Positions 54,490-62,374 of a stretch of DNA of 64,000 nt are shown here, one piece after another. The stretch comes from G963668435 sp963668435 (lineage in GTDB: Bacteria; Latescibacterota; Latescibacteria; Latescibacterales; Latescibacteraceae). A program made the position numbers and the translations under genes. Within the stretch, counting starts at the first letter, position 1, and every line of letters begins with the position of its first letter. Under the pieces are notes generated by a model. It had not been told where the DNA came from and made no database searches. It worked only from the letters and a program-made list of their open reading frames with translations. The stretch lies in NCBI GenBank assembly GCA_963668435.2, contig CAXXSC010000008.1, positions 434,001 through 498,000 on the forward strand. Direction: 5' to 3'.

Positions 54490-55401
54490 ATGGTTTCGAG
54501 ACGTGGTTTCATCAAGACGACGGCGGCAATCCCCCTGGTAAGCGGCCCCTATTTCAGCGGCAAGGTCCATGCTGAAGGAAACGCCGATATCGGCGTCGCA
54601 AAAGGCAGCGATATCAACGCTATTGTACGCTCGGCTGTCGCTGAAATCGGCGGCATGGGCAGATTCGTCAAAAAAGGCCAGCGAGTCGCCATCAAACCCA
54701 ACCTCTCGTTCGCCTCACCAACCGAACGCGCGGCGACAACGAATCCGGAAACGATCAAGGCGGTGATGGATCTCTGCATCGAGGCAGGCGCGAAACAGGT
54801 CATGGTGGTCGACCATCCGCTCCAGCACGCCTCGATCATCGGCGAGAAATCCGATGTGGCAAAAGCTGTCCAGGCAACCAAGAACGCCACACTTATCCTG
54901 CCGACCACCGAGAACCTTTATAAAGAAACCGCCATTCCGCAGGGCAAGGCTATGAAAAGCACGGCGACCATGAAAATCCTCGACGAGGTCGATGTGCTGA
55001 TCAACCTCCCCGTTGCAAAAAACCACAGCGCGACATTTGTAAGCCTCGGCATCAAGGGCAATCTCGGACTTGTCTACGATCGTGTTGCATACCATAACTG
55101 CAGTGATTTCTTTCAGTCCCTGGCCGATCTCTCGACAATCATCAAGGCAGATCTCACCATTGTCGATGCAGTCAGGGCACTGACAACCCGTGGGCCGCAG
55201 GGACCGGGACGTGTGGTCAAGCTCGACACCATCGTGGCCGGCACTGATCCAGTTGCAGTCGACTCGTACGCTACCGAGCTGACGCCCTGGAACAACCGTG
55301 CTGCAAAAGGAACAAACATCGCCCATCTCAATATGGCGCATGCAATGGGCCTGGGTGAAATCGATCCGTCGAAACTCAATGTCAGTGTCAAAACACTGTA
55401 G
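54490..55401 (+). CDS. Tat-exported DUF362 protein
   Basis: A 303-residue protein with a twin-arginine signal (M-V-S-R-R-G-F-I-K-T-T) and the DUF362 core: K-P-N-L-S-F-A, K-A-V-M-D-L-C-I-E-A-G-A-K-Q-V-M-V-V-D, N-L-P-V-A-K-N-H, G-I-K-G-N-L-G, and D-P-V-A-V-D-S-Y-A near residue 255. Many family members carry a 4Fe-4S ferredoxin module; this one does not. The function of DUF362 is not settled, but it recurs next to ferredoxins and exported redox enzymes. GAGGTG precedes the ATG, 146 bp after the polyferredoxin. Given the next genes, a periplasmic redox role is likely. Confidence 0.9.
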   Translation: MVSRRGFIKTTAAIPLVSGPYFSGKVHAEGNADIGVAKGSDINAIVRSAVAEIGGMGRFVKKGQRVAIKPNLSFASPTERAATTNPETIKAVMDLCIEAGAKQVMVVDHPLQHASIIGEKSDVAKAVQATKNATLILPTTENLYKETAIPQGKAMKSTATMKILDEVDVLINLPVAKNHSATFVSLGIKGNLGLVYDRVAYHNCSDFFQSLADLSTIIKADLTIVDAVRALTTRGPQGPGRVVKLDTIVAGTDPVAVDSYATELTPWNNRAAKGTNIAHLNMAHAMGLGEIDPSKLNVSVKTL

Positions 55402-55502
55402 CGAAACTGAACCTGTCAGGATTGCAGGTCACAACAGCCCAAACGGCTTGACCGGGAGCGCAGCGAAAACTCCCGCAACATTCTGGAAGGAAGTGATCAG
55501 CC

Positions 55503-56084
55503 ATGTTAATAATGGCGAGACCGATAGTAACAATTACTCTTATCGTAACATTTTTTGCCGCGGCTTCAGCGTTCGCCGGTGATGAGGCCAATCCGCAATC
55601 GGTACTCGATTTCACCATGCAGGATATCGACGGCATCGATCAGCCCCTGAGCGCTTACAAAGGCAAAGTGCTCATGATTGTCAACGTTGCCAGCAAATGC
55701 GGTCTCACACCGCAGTACGAGGAGCTCGAGGCGCTGTATGATAAGTACGGCGAAAGAGGATTTGCCGTACTCGGTTTTCCGGCCAACAATTTTGCCGGTC
55801 AGGAGCCGGGAACGAATGCCGAGATCAAGCAGTTCTGCACGCTCAATTTCGGCGTAAAATTCCCGATGTTCGCCAAAATATCGGTCAAGGGTGACGACAT
55901 CCATCCGCTCTATACATATCTGACCTCGGAAAAGAGCTCGCCTTTCCCCGGCGAGATCGGATGGAATTTCACCAAGTTCATCATCGGGAAAGACGGAAAA
56001 ATAATCAGCCGTTTCGAACCGAAAACAACACCATTGAGCAAAGAAGTCATCAATACAGTAGAAAAAGCGCTTGCGGTTAAATAA
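55503..56084 (+). CDS. Exported glutathione peroxidase-like thiol peroxidase
   Basis: A 193-residue Gpx-family protein with a Sec signal (about 5-25, cleavage near A-F-A-G). Peroxidatic Cys66 is in N-V-A-S-K-C-G-L-T; Gln in F-A-G-Q-E-P-G and Trp/Asn in W-N-F-T-K-F complete the active site; the resolving-type Cys in Q-F-C suggests a thioredoxin-like reductant rather than glutathione. It reduces hydroperoxides and here is sent to the periplasm, possibly to protect oxygen-sensitive iron-sulfur clusters of its neighbours (inference). AAGGAAG lies before the ATG, 101 bp after the DUF362 gene. Confidence 0.93.
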   Translation: MLIMARPIVTITLIVTFFAAASAFAGDEANPQSVLDFTMQDIDGIDQPLSAYKGKVLMIVNVASKCGLTPQYEELEALYDKYGERGFAVLGFPANNFAGQEPGTNAEIKQFCTLNFGVKFPMFAKISVKGDDIHPLYTYLTSEKSSPFPGEIGWNFTKFIIGKDGKIISRFEPKTTPLSKEVINTVEKALAVK

Positions 56085-56142
56085 CAGCCGCACAAAAAAA
56101 GAAACTCCAAAACAGCTGTAAATACACAAGGAGAAGCCTGCG

Positions 56143-57315
56143 ATGAAACAGTCATCGAGACGCGAGTTCCTGAAAAACGTAAGCGCCGGAGGAGCGCTTC
56201 TCAGTTCATCGATCGCCATGGCCACGGTCCCCTCAAACCGCGAAGTCAAGAAAAATACCGGCAAGAACGGAGAGACCATCGCCTACCGTCAGCTCGGCAG
56301 CACAGGCTACCGTGTGAGCGAACTCGGATTCGGCGCAATGAACACGAGAAACGAGGAGCTGATCCACGCAGCTATCGATGCCGGGATCAATTATGTCGAC
56401 ACAGCACACGGCTACATGCGCGGCGAAAACGAGCGCATTGTCGGCAGGGTCATGAAAACGAAGCGCGATAAGGTCTTCCTTGTCACCAAAGTCCATGCGA
56501 AAGGAAAAACCGCTAAGGAAATCCGCGGCATGATGGAGACCTCGCTTCAACGGCTTGGTGTCGATTACGTGGATTGTATTTTCATGCATATGCCTCCGAC
56601 ACCGGAAGAGGCGTTCGGAGCATACCAGCCGGAGGTTTTCGAGCAGGCGAAAAAGGACGGGCTCTGCCGTTTCATCGGTGTCTCCACCCATACGAACCAG
56701 GCCGACATTCTCAATGCCTGTGCTGAACATAATGTGTTCGACCTCGTCCTGGTGGGCTATAACTATAAGTCCGGGCCAGAAATCAAAGAGGCTCTCGCGC
56801 GTGTCCGTAAAAAAGGCATAGGGACGATCGGCATGAAAACCCAGCTCAAGGGCAAAGGCTATCCCGATCATGATATGGGCGATATCAGCATCAACCAGGC
56901 CGCGCTCAAGTGGGTGCTCGAAGACCCGAACATCGATACCACCATTCCCGGCATGACGGCTTTCGAGCAGTTAAAAGAGGATCTCGCGGTCATGGACATG
57001 AGACTGTCTTTCAATGACAGGCTGGAGCTCAGGCGGTACGGCAAGGCCCTTGATGGCAAATACTGCAACGGTGTCGCTGGCTGCCAGGGATGCCAGAACC
57101 AATGCCCGAAAGGTGTCGAAATCTGTGAAATCAACCGCTGTCTCGGCTATGCCCACGGCTATGGCGACATGCGACTTGCCCGTGAAAACTATGAGGAACT
57201 TCCGAAGTCATGGCTTACCGAGGCCTGTGCTGACTGTGACGAGTGCATGGTCAAATGCGTGAATGGTCTCAATCTCACCGACAACATCAGGCGAGCGAAA
57301 GCTCTCTTTGCCTGA
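56143..57315 (+). CDS. Tat-exported aldo/keto reductase with two 4-Cys clusters, copy 1
   Basis: A 390-residue protein. The twin-arginine signal S-S-R-R-E-F-L-K is at the N-terminus. The AKR barrel (about 45-300) keeps the catalytic set: Asp in Y-V-D-T-A, Tyr in G-Y-M-R-G-E-N-E, Lys in L-V-T-K-V and His in I-F-M-H-M-P. The C-terminal 85 residues carry C-x5-C-x2-C-x3-C-P (308-321) and C-x2-C-x2-C-x3-C (362-372), consistent with two 4Fe-4S clusters. Export of a folded enzyme outside the NADPH pool makes cluster-fed electrons or a co-exported cofactor necessary (inference). AAGGAG lies 9 nt before the ATG, 58 bp after the Gpx gene. Confidence 0.93.
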   Translation: MKQSSRREFLKNVSAGGALLSSSIAMATVPSNREVKKNTGKNGETIAYRQLGSTGYRVSELGFGAMNTRNEELIHAAIDAGINYVDTAHGYMRGENERIVGRVMKTKRDKVFLVTKVHAKGKTAKEIRGMMETSLQRLGVDYVDCIFMHMPPTPEEAFGAYQPEVFEQAKKDGLCRFIGVSTHTNQADILNACAEHNVFDLVLVGYNYKSGPEIKEALARVRKKGIGTIGMKTQLKGKGYPDHDMGDISINQAALKWVLEDPNIDTTIPGMTAFEQLKEDLAVMDMRLSFNDRLELRRYGKALDGKYCNGVAGCQGCQNQCPKGVEICEINRCLGYAHGYGDMRLARENYEELPKSWLTEACADCDECMVKCVNGLNLTDNIRRAKALFA

Positions 57316-57329
57316 TACGGACTAATCCA

Positions 57330-57376
57330 AAACGGTCCGGGAGGAACCGCGTTTCAACGGTTCTTGCCGGGCCGTT
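57330..57376 (+). terminator. Imperfect hairpin after the first aldo/keto reductase gene
   Basis: A long imperfect stem (57330-57349 against 57358-57376, with G-T pairs and small mismatches) and an 8-nt loop lie 14 bp after the stop. No T-run follows, so it may attenuate or protect the mRNA rather than end transcription by itself. Confidence 0.4.
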
Positions 57377-57564
57377 TCCGGACATGCAGGTCCGGAATGA
57401 ACGTTTTCATCTGTCATCGACAGTTTTAGATATCGGCGGTGAAATATAAATAATCACCGGTGCCGATATAAGTCAATTTTTTGCTGACATGTGATTGCTC
57501 GGCCAGTATACTCTGAGGATATTATTGATCGCATATAAAACAGACGCTTATGAGAAGGCCCGAC

Positions 57565-57593
57565 TTGACACTATTCGGGAAAACAGCTAGATT
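57565..57593 (+). promoter_or_regulatory. Promoter for second and third aldo/keto reductase genes
   Basis: A consensus TTGACA (57565-57570) and TAGATT (57588-57593) are separated by exactly 17 bp, about 45 bp before the second AKR ATG. Confidence 0.7.
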
Positions 57594-57644
57594 GCAGAGC
57601 AACCACTAGAGGAAATACACATTTCATCCCGTGGAGGCAGAAAA

Positions 57645-58844
57645 ATGCCAGTTTCTAACAGACGCGATTTCATGAAAACAGCCGCTGTCGGCACGGTCAG
57701 CGCCTCGGCAGGATTTTCCGCGCTGACAGCCGGACCGCGAGAAAGTTACGGCTGGTCTCCAAACGGCCGGAAACGCATTTCCTACCGCAATCTGGGCTCG
57801 ACCGGATTCAGGGCCAGCACTGTCGGTTTCGGCTCCATGAACACGAGGAACGGCGACCTTATCCATGCGGCGATAGACAACGGCATCAATTATATTGATA
57901 CGGCCAACAGTTATATGCGCGGCGAAAATGAGCGCATTGTCGGCTCAGTTATGAAAACCAAGCGCGACAAAGTATTTCTCACTACAAAAATCAAGTGGGA
58001 CAAGTACGGCATCGCGGCGAAAGACATGCCGAAACTGATTGAGGACTCGCTGAAACGCCTTCAGACCGACCACGTGGACCTTCTGCTCCTCCATGTCACC
58101 GACAGCCGCGAGGAGATACTCAGGGAGGATCACCTGAAAATTTTCGATGATGCCCGCCAAAAGGGCCAGACACGTTTTGTCGGCATTTCCACCCACGCCA
58201 ATCAGGCGGTGGCGATCGATGCCGCAATCGAAAGCGAATTCTGGGAGGCGGTGCTCGTCGGCTACAGCTATGCCACACCTAAAAGCGTGCAGGATGCCAT
58301 TGCCCGGGCGCACGAAAAAGGGCTCGCCACCATCGGCATGAAAAATCTGCTCAAGATCAGCCAGCGGCCCCGTCCGCCGATAACAGAGGTGCCGAAATAC
58401 GATATCAAGGGCATCAACCAACAGCAGGCACTTCTCAAATGGGTTATCGACGATGTCAATCTCGATACAACCATACCGGGTATCACCACGTTCGAACAGC
58501 TCATGAACGACATCGCGGTGATGAGCATGCCGACACGTTTTGGGAACCGCCCCATGCCGAAACGGTACGGCGGCAATCTCAAAGGGACATTCTGCAAAGG
58601 AACGGCGGGCTGTACAGGCTGTGACAAAAAATGCCCCTACGGTGTCGATATCAGGGAAATCAACCGCTGTCTTGGCTATGCCTATGGCTATGAGGACATG
58701 GAACTTGCGCACGAAAACTACGAGGCGCTGCCTGAAAGCTCGAAAATTGCAGCCTGCGCAAACTGCGACGAGTGCCTTGTAAAATGTGAAAACGGTCTTG
58801 ACCTTACTCAGTCGGTCAGACGTGCGCGGGAATTATTCGCATAA
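57645..58844 (+). CDS. Tat-exported aldo/keto reductase with two 4-Cys clusters, copy 2
   Basis: A 399-residue paralogue. The signal is S-N-R-R-D-F-M-K. Catalytic residues are retained: Asp in Y-I-D-T-A, Tyr in S-Y-M-R-G-E-N-E, Lys in T-T-K-I-K, His in L-L-L-H-V-T. The same C-terminal cysteine pattern appears (F-C-K-G-T-A-G-C-T-G-C-D-K-K-C-P and C-A-N-C-D-E-C-L-V-K-C). Between the clusters a conserved R-E-I-N-R-C-L-G-Y-A and E-N-Y-x-x-L-P are shared with copy 1. The sequence is clearly closer to copies 1 and 3 than the spacing of genes would demand, indicating tandem duplication. GGAGG lies 7 nt before the ATG. Confidence 0.93.
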   Translation: MPVSNRRDFMKTAAVGTVSASAGFSALTAGPRESYGWSPNGRKRISYRNLGSTGFRASTVGFGSMNTRNGDLIHAAIDNGINYIDTANSYMRGENERIVGSVMKTKRDKVFLTTKIKWDKYGIAAKDMPKLIEDSLKRLQTDHVDLLLLHVTDSREEILREDHLKIFDDARQKGQTRFVGISTHANQAVAIDAAIESEFWEAVLVGYSYATPKSVQDAIARAHEKGLATIGMKNLLKISQRPRPPITEVPKYDIKGINQQQALLKWVIDDVNLDTTIPGITTFEQLMNDIAVMSMPTRFGNRPMPKRYGGNLKGTFCKGTAGCTGCDKKCPYGVDIREINRCLGYAYGYEDMELAHENYEALPESSKIAACANCDECLVKCENGLDLTQSVRRARELFA

Positions 58845-58904
58845 TCAACTGCAATGAAATAGAATAAAACAACATAGATGTTTAGAACTGAAAACGGAGG
58901 TTAT

Positions 58905-60086
58905 ATGGGTTCTGCCAATAGACGGGACTTTATGAAAACGGTAGCAGGAGCAGCGGCCGCGGTCGGCATCGGCGGCATGACAATGGACGGGCGTCGAAGT
59001 TTCGCGAAAGCTTCCGACGGAAGCACCGAGGTCGCATTCAGGGAGTTGGGTTCCACCGGCTGCAAAGTGAGCGAGATCGGTTTCGGCGCCATGAACACCC
59101 GCGATGTAGAACTCATTAAAGCGGCCATCGACATGGGAGTCAATTATGTGGATACTGCCTGGGTCTACATGAAAGGCCGCAACGAGGAAATCGTTGCCAA
59201 AGCGATCAAAGGCCAGCGCGACAAGCTTTTCCTCACCACCAAGGCGATTTCGAAGAATGCCGACGAGCTTCGGGGCCAGATGGAACAATCCCTCCAGCGC
59301 CTTGAGGTCGACAATGTCGATCTCATGCTCTTCCACGTGATCAACTCGAAAGACCAGGTGTTGAACGACGACTATATGGCTGTCTTCGAAAAGGCTAAAA
59401 AGGACGGGCTCTGCCGCTTTGTCGGCGTTTCCACTCACGAGAATCAGGCAGAGGTGCTCGATGCCGCTGTCGAAAGCAAGTTCTGGGACGCCGCTCTGGT
59501 GGGATATAACTATTTCTCGCCGAAAGAGGTCGGTCAGGCCATAGCACGTGCCCGTAAAGCTGGGATCGGCATTATCGGCATGAAAAATCTGCTCAATCCT
59601 TCGTCCTGGCCGTGGAAACCGCTCGGCGACATCAGGAAGAACCCTGAAAGCAAGATGAATCCCTCGCAGGCCCTGATCAAGTGGGTGCTCGAGGACAAGA
59701 ATGTCGATGTCACCATACCCGGAATCACCTCGTTCGAACAGCTTCGCGACGATGTCGCTGTGATGGGAATGCCCATGGATTTCGGTGCCCGCGACAACAG
59801 CATTAAAATCGGTCATGCGATCGACAGCCATTACTGCCGCGGTGTCGCCGGATGCACCGACTGCGACGGTCAGTGCCCGAACGGTGTGAGTGTCAGGGAA
59901 ATCAACCGTGTGCTCAGATATGCCGAAAGCTATGATAATATCGGCCTCGCCTGGGAAAATTACCGTCAGATACCGAAAGAACAGCGTATCGAGGCGTGCG
60001 GCGACTGCGACGAGTGCATGGTGCACTGCTCGCACGGCCTCAAACTCACCGAGAACATCAAGCGCGCGAAGGAGCTTTTTGCATGA
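58905..60086 (+). CDS. Tat-exported aldo/keto reductase with two 4-Cys clusters, copy 3
   Basis: A 393-residue paralogue beginning at the ATG at 58905, 5 nt after GGAGG; an upstream in-frame start would place nine extra residues before the twin-arginine motif A-N-R-R-D-F-M-K. Catalytic Asp (Y-V-D-T-A), Tyr (V-Y-M-K-G-R-N-E), Lys (T-T-K-A-I) and His (L-M-L-F-H-V) are present. Cysteine clusters: Y-C-R-G-V-A-G-C-T-D-C-D-G-Q-C-P and C-G-D-C-D-E-C-M-V-H-C. The extra Cys of the linker in copies 1 and 2 is Val here. Its stop overlaps the start of the DUF6599-like gene by 4 bp. Confidence 0.93.
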   Translation: MGSANRRDFMKTVAGAAAAVGIGGMTMDGRRSFAKASDGSTEVAFRELGSTGCKVSEIGFGAMNTRDVELIKAAIDMGVNYVDTAWVYMKGRNEEIVAKAIKGQRDKLFLTTKAISKNADELRGQMEQSLQRLEVDNVDLMLFHVINSKDQVLNDDYMAVFEKAKKDGLCRFVGVSTHENQAEVLDAAVESKFWDAALVGYNYFSPKEVGQAIARARKAGIGIIGMKNLLNPSSWPWKPLGDIRKNPESKMNPSQALIKWVLEDKNVDVTIPGITSFEQLRDDVAVMGMPMDFGARDNSIKIGHAIDSHYCRGVAGCTDCDGQCPNGVSVREINRVLRYAESYDNIGLAWENYRQIPKEQRIEACGDCDECMVHCSHGLKLTENIKRAKELFA

Positions 60087-60985
60087 AAAGTAGATCACAT
60101 CGTTACACAGCGATACTTTCCCTCGTCCTCATGGCGGCACTTTTCAGCGGAATAGGGATGGCGGAGGCCGACGGCGCGTTATTGAAAAAGGATCTCGGTG
60201 GAGGCATAACGCTGAAAGAGGATGTCAAGACTTACGGCCCGGAAACCCTCTATGAATACATCAACGGCCAGGCTGTTTTTTACCTGAGCTACAAGTTCAA
60301 AACGCTCGAGCACGGATACTATACCTGCAAGGGCGGCGCGTATTATGTCGATGTCTATGAGCTTGGCAGTGATCTGTCCGCTTTCGGTGCTTTCCGTCAG
60401 CAGCGAGACGAGGCGGCCGAAGCATATGATGCCGGCACCGAAGCAGCTGTCCTTGATTATCTCACGACATTCTTCAAAGGCGTACATTATGTCGAGATCA
60501 TCCCCATGGAAAGCGGCGACAATGATGTCGAGGCCATGAAACTGATCGCATCTGCGATCGACAAGGTCCTTCCCGGAGAAAAAAAGCTTCCGAAAGAACT
60601 GGAGTTTTTCCCGAAAGCTCACCTTGTCAAGGGCTCCGAACGTTACGTTGACGAGAACCTGATCAGCTATTCGTTCATGGGCGCAGGCATGGTCGCACGC
60701 TACAAACTTCCCGGATCCGAAGAGGAAAACCGTGTATTCATCGCCATGACCGAGGGTGATTTCAGGGCATTCTCGACAATAACCGAGTACGAAAACAAGA
60801 TAACGGATGCCAGAAATGTCCGCCTCGGTAGCGCGAAAGGAATAGTCGGCAAGGAGGAATACCGAGGCACCACAATGGTCGGAAAATATAACAAATACCT
60901 CGTCGGCTGTCTCGATATCACCGATGAGAACGCAGCCCGAAAACTCCTGACCGAGCTCGTGAAGAACCTCCAGAAAGCACGCTGA
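60083..60985 (+). CDS. Exported DUF6599-like protein, coupled to the third aldo/keto reductase
   Basis: A 300-residue protein starting at the ATG at 60083, whose ATGA overlaps the stop of the third AKR; AAGGAG is 9 nt upstream. A Sec signal (about 8-28, M-A-E-A) follows. The segment T-L-Y-E-Y-I-N-G-Q-A-V-F-Y-L-S-Y-K-F near residue 53 and Y-Y-V-D-V-Y-E-L-G are the hallmark of DUF6599 as I know it. The rest is an alpha/beta pattern repeated about twice (I-I-P-M-E-S, V-F-I-A-M-T-E-G-D). Function is unknown; tight coupling suggests a partner or chaperone for the exported AKR. It is the last gene before the terminator. Confidence 0.87.
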   Translation: MKSRSHRYTAILSLVLMAALFSGIGMAEADGALLKKDLGGGITLKEDVKTYGPETLYEYINGQAVFYLSYKFKTLEHGYYTCKGGAYYVDVYELGSDLSAFGAFRQQRDEAAEAYDAGTEAAVLDYLTTFFKGVHYVEIIPMESGDNDVEAMKLIASAIDKVLPGEKKLPKELEFFPKAHLVKGSERYVDENLISYSFMGAGMVARYKLPGSEEENRVFIAMTEGDFRAFSTITEYENKITDARNVRLGSAKGIVGKEEYRGTTMVGKYNKYLVGCLDITDENAARKLLTELVKNLQKAR

Positions 60986-61002
60986 AATAAGTTGCTTATC
61001 TC

Positions 61003-61037
61003 AAAAAAAGCCTCCTCTTAAACGGGAGGCTTTTTTT
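61003..61037. terminator. Bidirectional terminator at the end of the redox block
   Basis: A perfect 13-bp stem (61003-61015 with 61025-61037), seven A/T pairs at its base and a 9-nt loop. T-runs follow the GC stem on both strands, serving the DUF6599-like gene and the convergent URO-D gene. Confidence 0.93.
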
Positions 61038-61077
61038 ATCCCTTATCTCCAGTTAACCGAATACCATCTCTCCAAAA

Positions 61078-62157
61078 TCAGCCTTTTTCGCAGATTTCGC
61101 GCAGGACAGTTCTGTAATGGCAGAAATTCCCGAACGATATCTGCGGGTGCGGATCATGGTCAAGCATGGGTAGATAGCCGCCGCTTTCGAGCATAGGTGG
61201 GACTTTCGTATACAGTTCTTTCTCGATATCGGCCTCTTTCCTTTCGAGGACACGTTTGTCGAGGCCGCCCTGCATGACAAGATCGCGACCGTACTGTCTT
61301 CTGATCTCGATGATATCCATACCAGCCTGCACCTCGAACGGATACATGCCGGTGATACCGAGCTCGATAAACAGCGGGATAAGCTCCCTGACATCACCGT
61401 CGCAGTCGGCGAAAAAGAACGGCACACCGGCGGCCCGGAAATGATCGAGCACGCGGCGGTATGGTTCCATCATGAACTCCCGGAAAAACACCGGGGATAT
61501 CAGCGAGCCGCCGCGATAGGCCATATCCTCGAAAAAGTGGACACAATCGGGGATGACATCCTTAAGCATAGGCGTGGTGAGCCGGATGATGAAATCGGCA
61601 TAGAAATCCATCATCTCGTGTATCCAGCCGGGATCATCGTAAAAACCGTAAAGAAGTGCCTCGGGTCCGACCCATTCCCTCAGCGGCCCGAAAAATCCGG
61701 TTGTACGCGCGACACCGTAATACACGGCAAAATCCCTGTCGGCAAGGGCTTTCACTCTCATGTCCCACGCCAGTGGAAAACGGGTCATGTCAGCGGGATC
61801 GAGCTTTTTCGTGAACTCGCGGAAACTGGCCCTGTCGGTAACGGGAAAACCGTAAAAGTACGGAATCGATCGGCTCGATTTCGAAAGCTTGACCTTGACA
61901 CCCCGCCAGTCGCGCTTGACAACATGGTCAGAAGCATCCTCGATGATCTCCTCTTTGAACACTGGATGGATGTCCGTTTCCACCCCCACCGGCTCATAAC
62001 GGTCATAGCCGAAATACTGTCTGAAATCGGCATGTTTGGGCAGTCCCTCGGTACGCCAGCGTTCGATACTTTCGGGCCAGGCGCCAAGTTCGAGATATGG
62101 CGGCCTGTCGGTATTCCCAAAACTCATTGTTTCGCAAAAACGCTCTCGTTCGGTCAT
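61078..62157 (-). CDS. Uroporphyrinogen decarboxylase (URO-D) superfamily protein
   Basis: A 359-residue protein of the URO-D/MtaA-like superfamily, starting at the ATG at 62157 with GGAG 6 nt upstream. The pattern includes R-P-P-Y-L-E near residue 19, F-F-E-D-M-A-Y-R-G-G-S-L-I-S-P near residue 215, F-F-A-D-C-D-G-D near residue 250, M-Q-G-G-L-D-K-R-V-L and a late G-G-Y-L-P-M-L-D-H. Most such long, stand-alone members are methyltransferases or of unknown role rather than haem enzymes; no haem gene is nearby. It may demethylate a compound from plant or algal material (inference). It converges on the AKR block. Confidence 0.88.
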   Translation of the reverse strand: MTERERFCETMSFGNTDRPPYLELGAWPESIERWRTEGLPKHADFRQYFGYDRYEPVGVETDIHPVFKEEIIEDASDHVVKRDWRGVKVKLSKSSRSIPYFYGFPVTDRASFREFTKKLDPADMTRFPLAWDMRVKALADRDFAVYYGVARTTGFFGPLREWVGPEALLYGFYDDPGWIHEMMDFYADFIIRLTTPMLKDVIPDCVHFFEDMAYRGGSLISPVFFREFMMEPYRRVLDHFRAAGVPFFFADCDGDVRELIPLFIELGITGMYPFEVQAGMDIIEIRRQYGRDLVMQGGLDKRVLERKEADIEKELYTKVPPMLESGGYLPMLDHDPHPQISFGNFCHYRTVLREICEKG

Positions 62158-62374
62158 GAATAACTCCAATTAGTTATAAACCACAGAGGACACAGAGATC
62201 ACGAAGCAAATACAAAACAGGGATGAATATTATTGCTGTCATATAATGAACTGATGAAAAAAATAGAGTTCTGATATTTAACATCAAACCAATAAAAGTC
62301 ACTGCATCGAACGAAAAAGCAGGTCGCATTCCATACACATCCAATCCCTCGCTCCTCCGGTGATTTCGCGGCCG

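Larger units (their letters stand above)
57316..57644. other. 329-bp intergenic region between first and second aldo/keto reductase genes
   Basis: No coding sequence is supported here. It contains a GC-rich hairpin soon after the first gene and a good promoter near its end, so the second and third AKR genes can be expressed independently of the first. Confidence 0.6.

Noticed and set aside
58845..60098. 417-codon minus-strand open frame opposite the third aldo/keto reductase
   Set aside because: It is an antisense shadow of a gene with clear motifs and ribosome binding site; its translation shows no domain and it merely mirrors codon bias.
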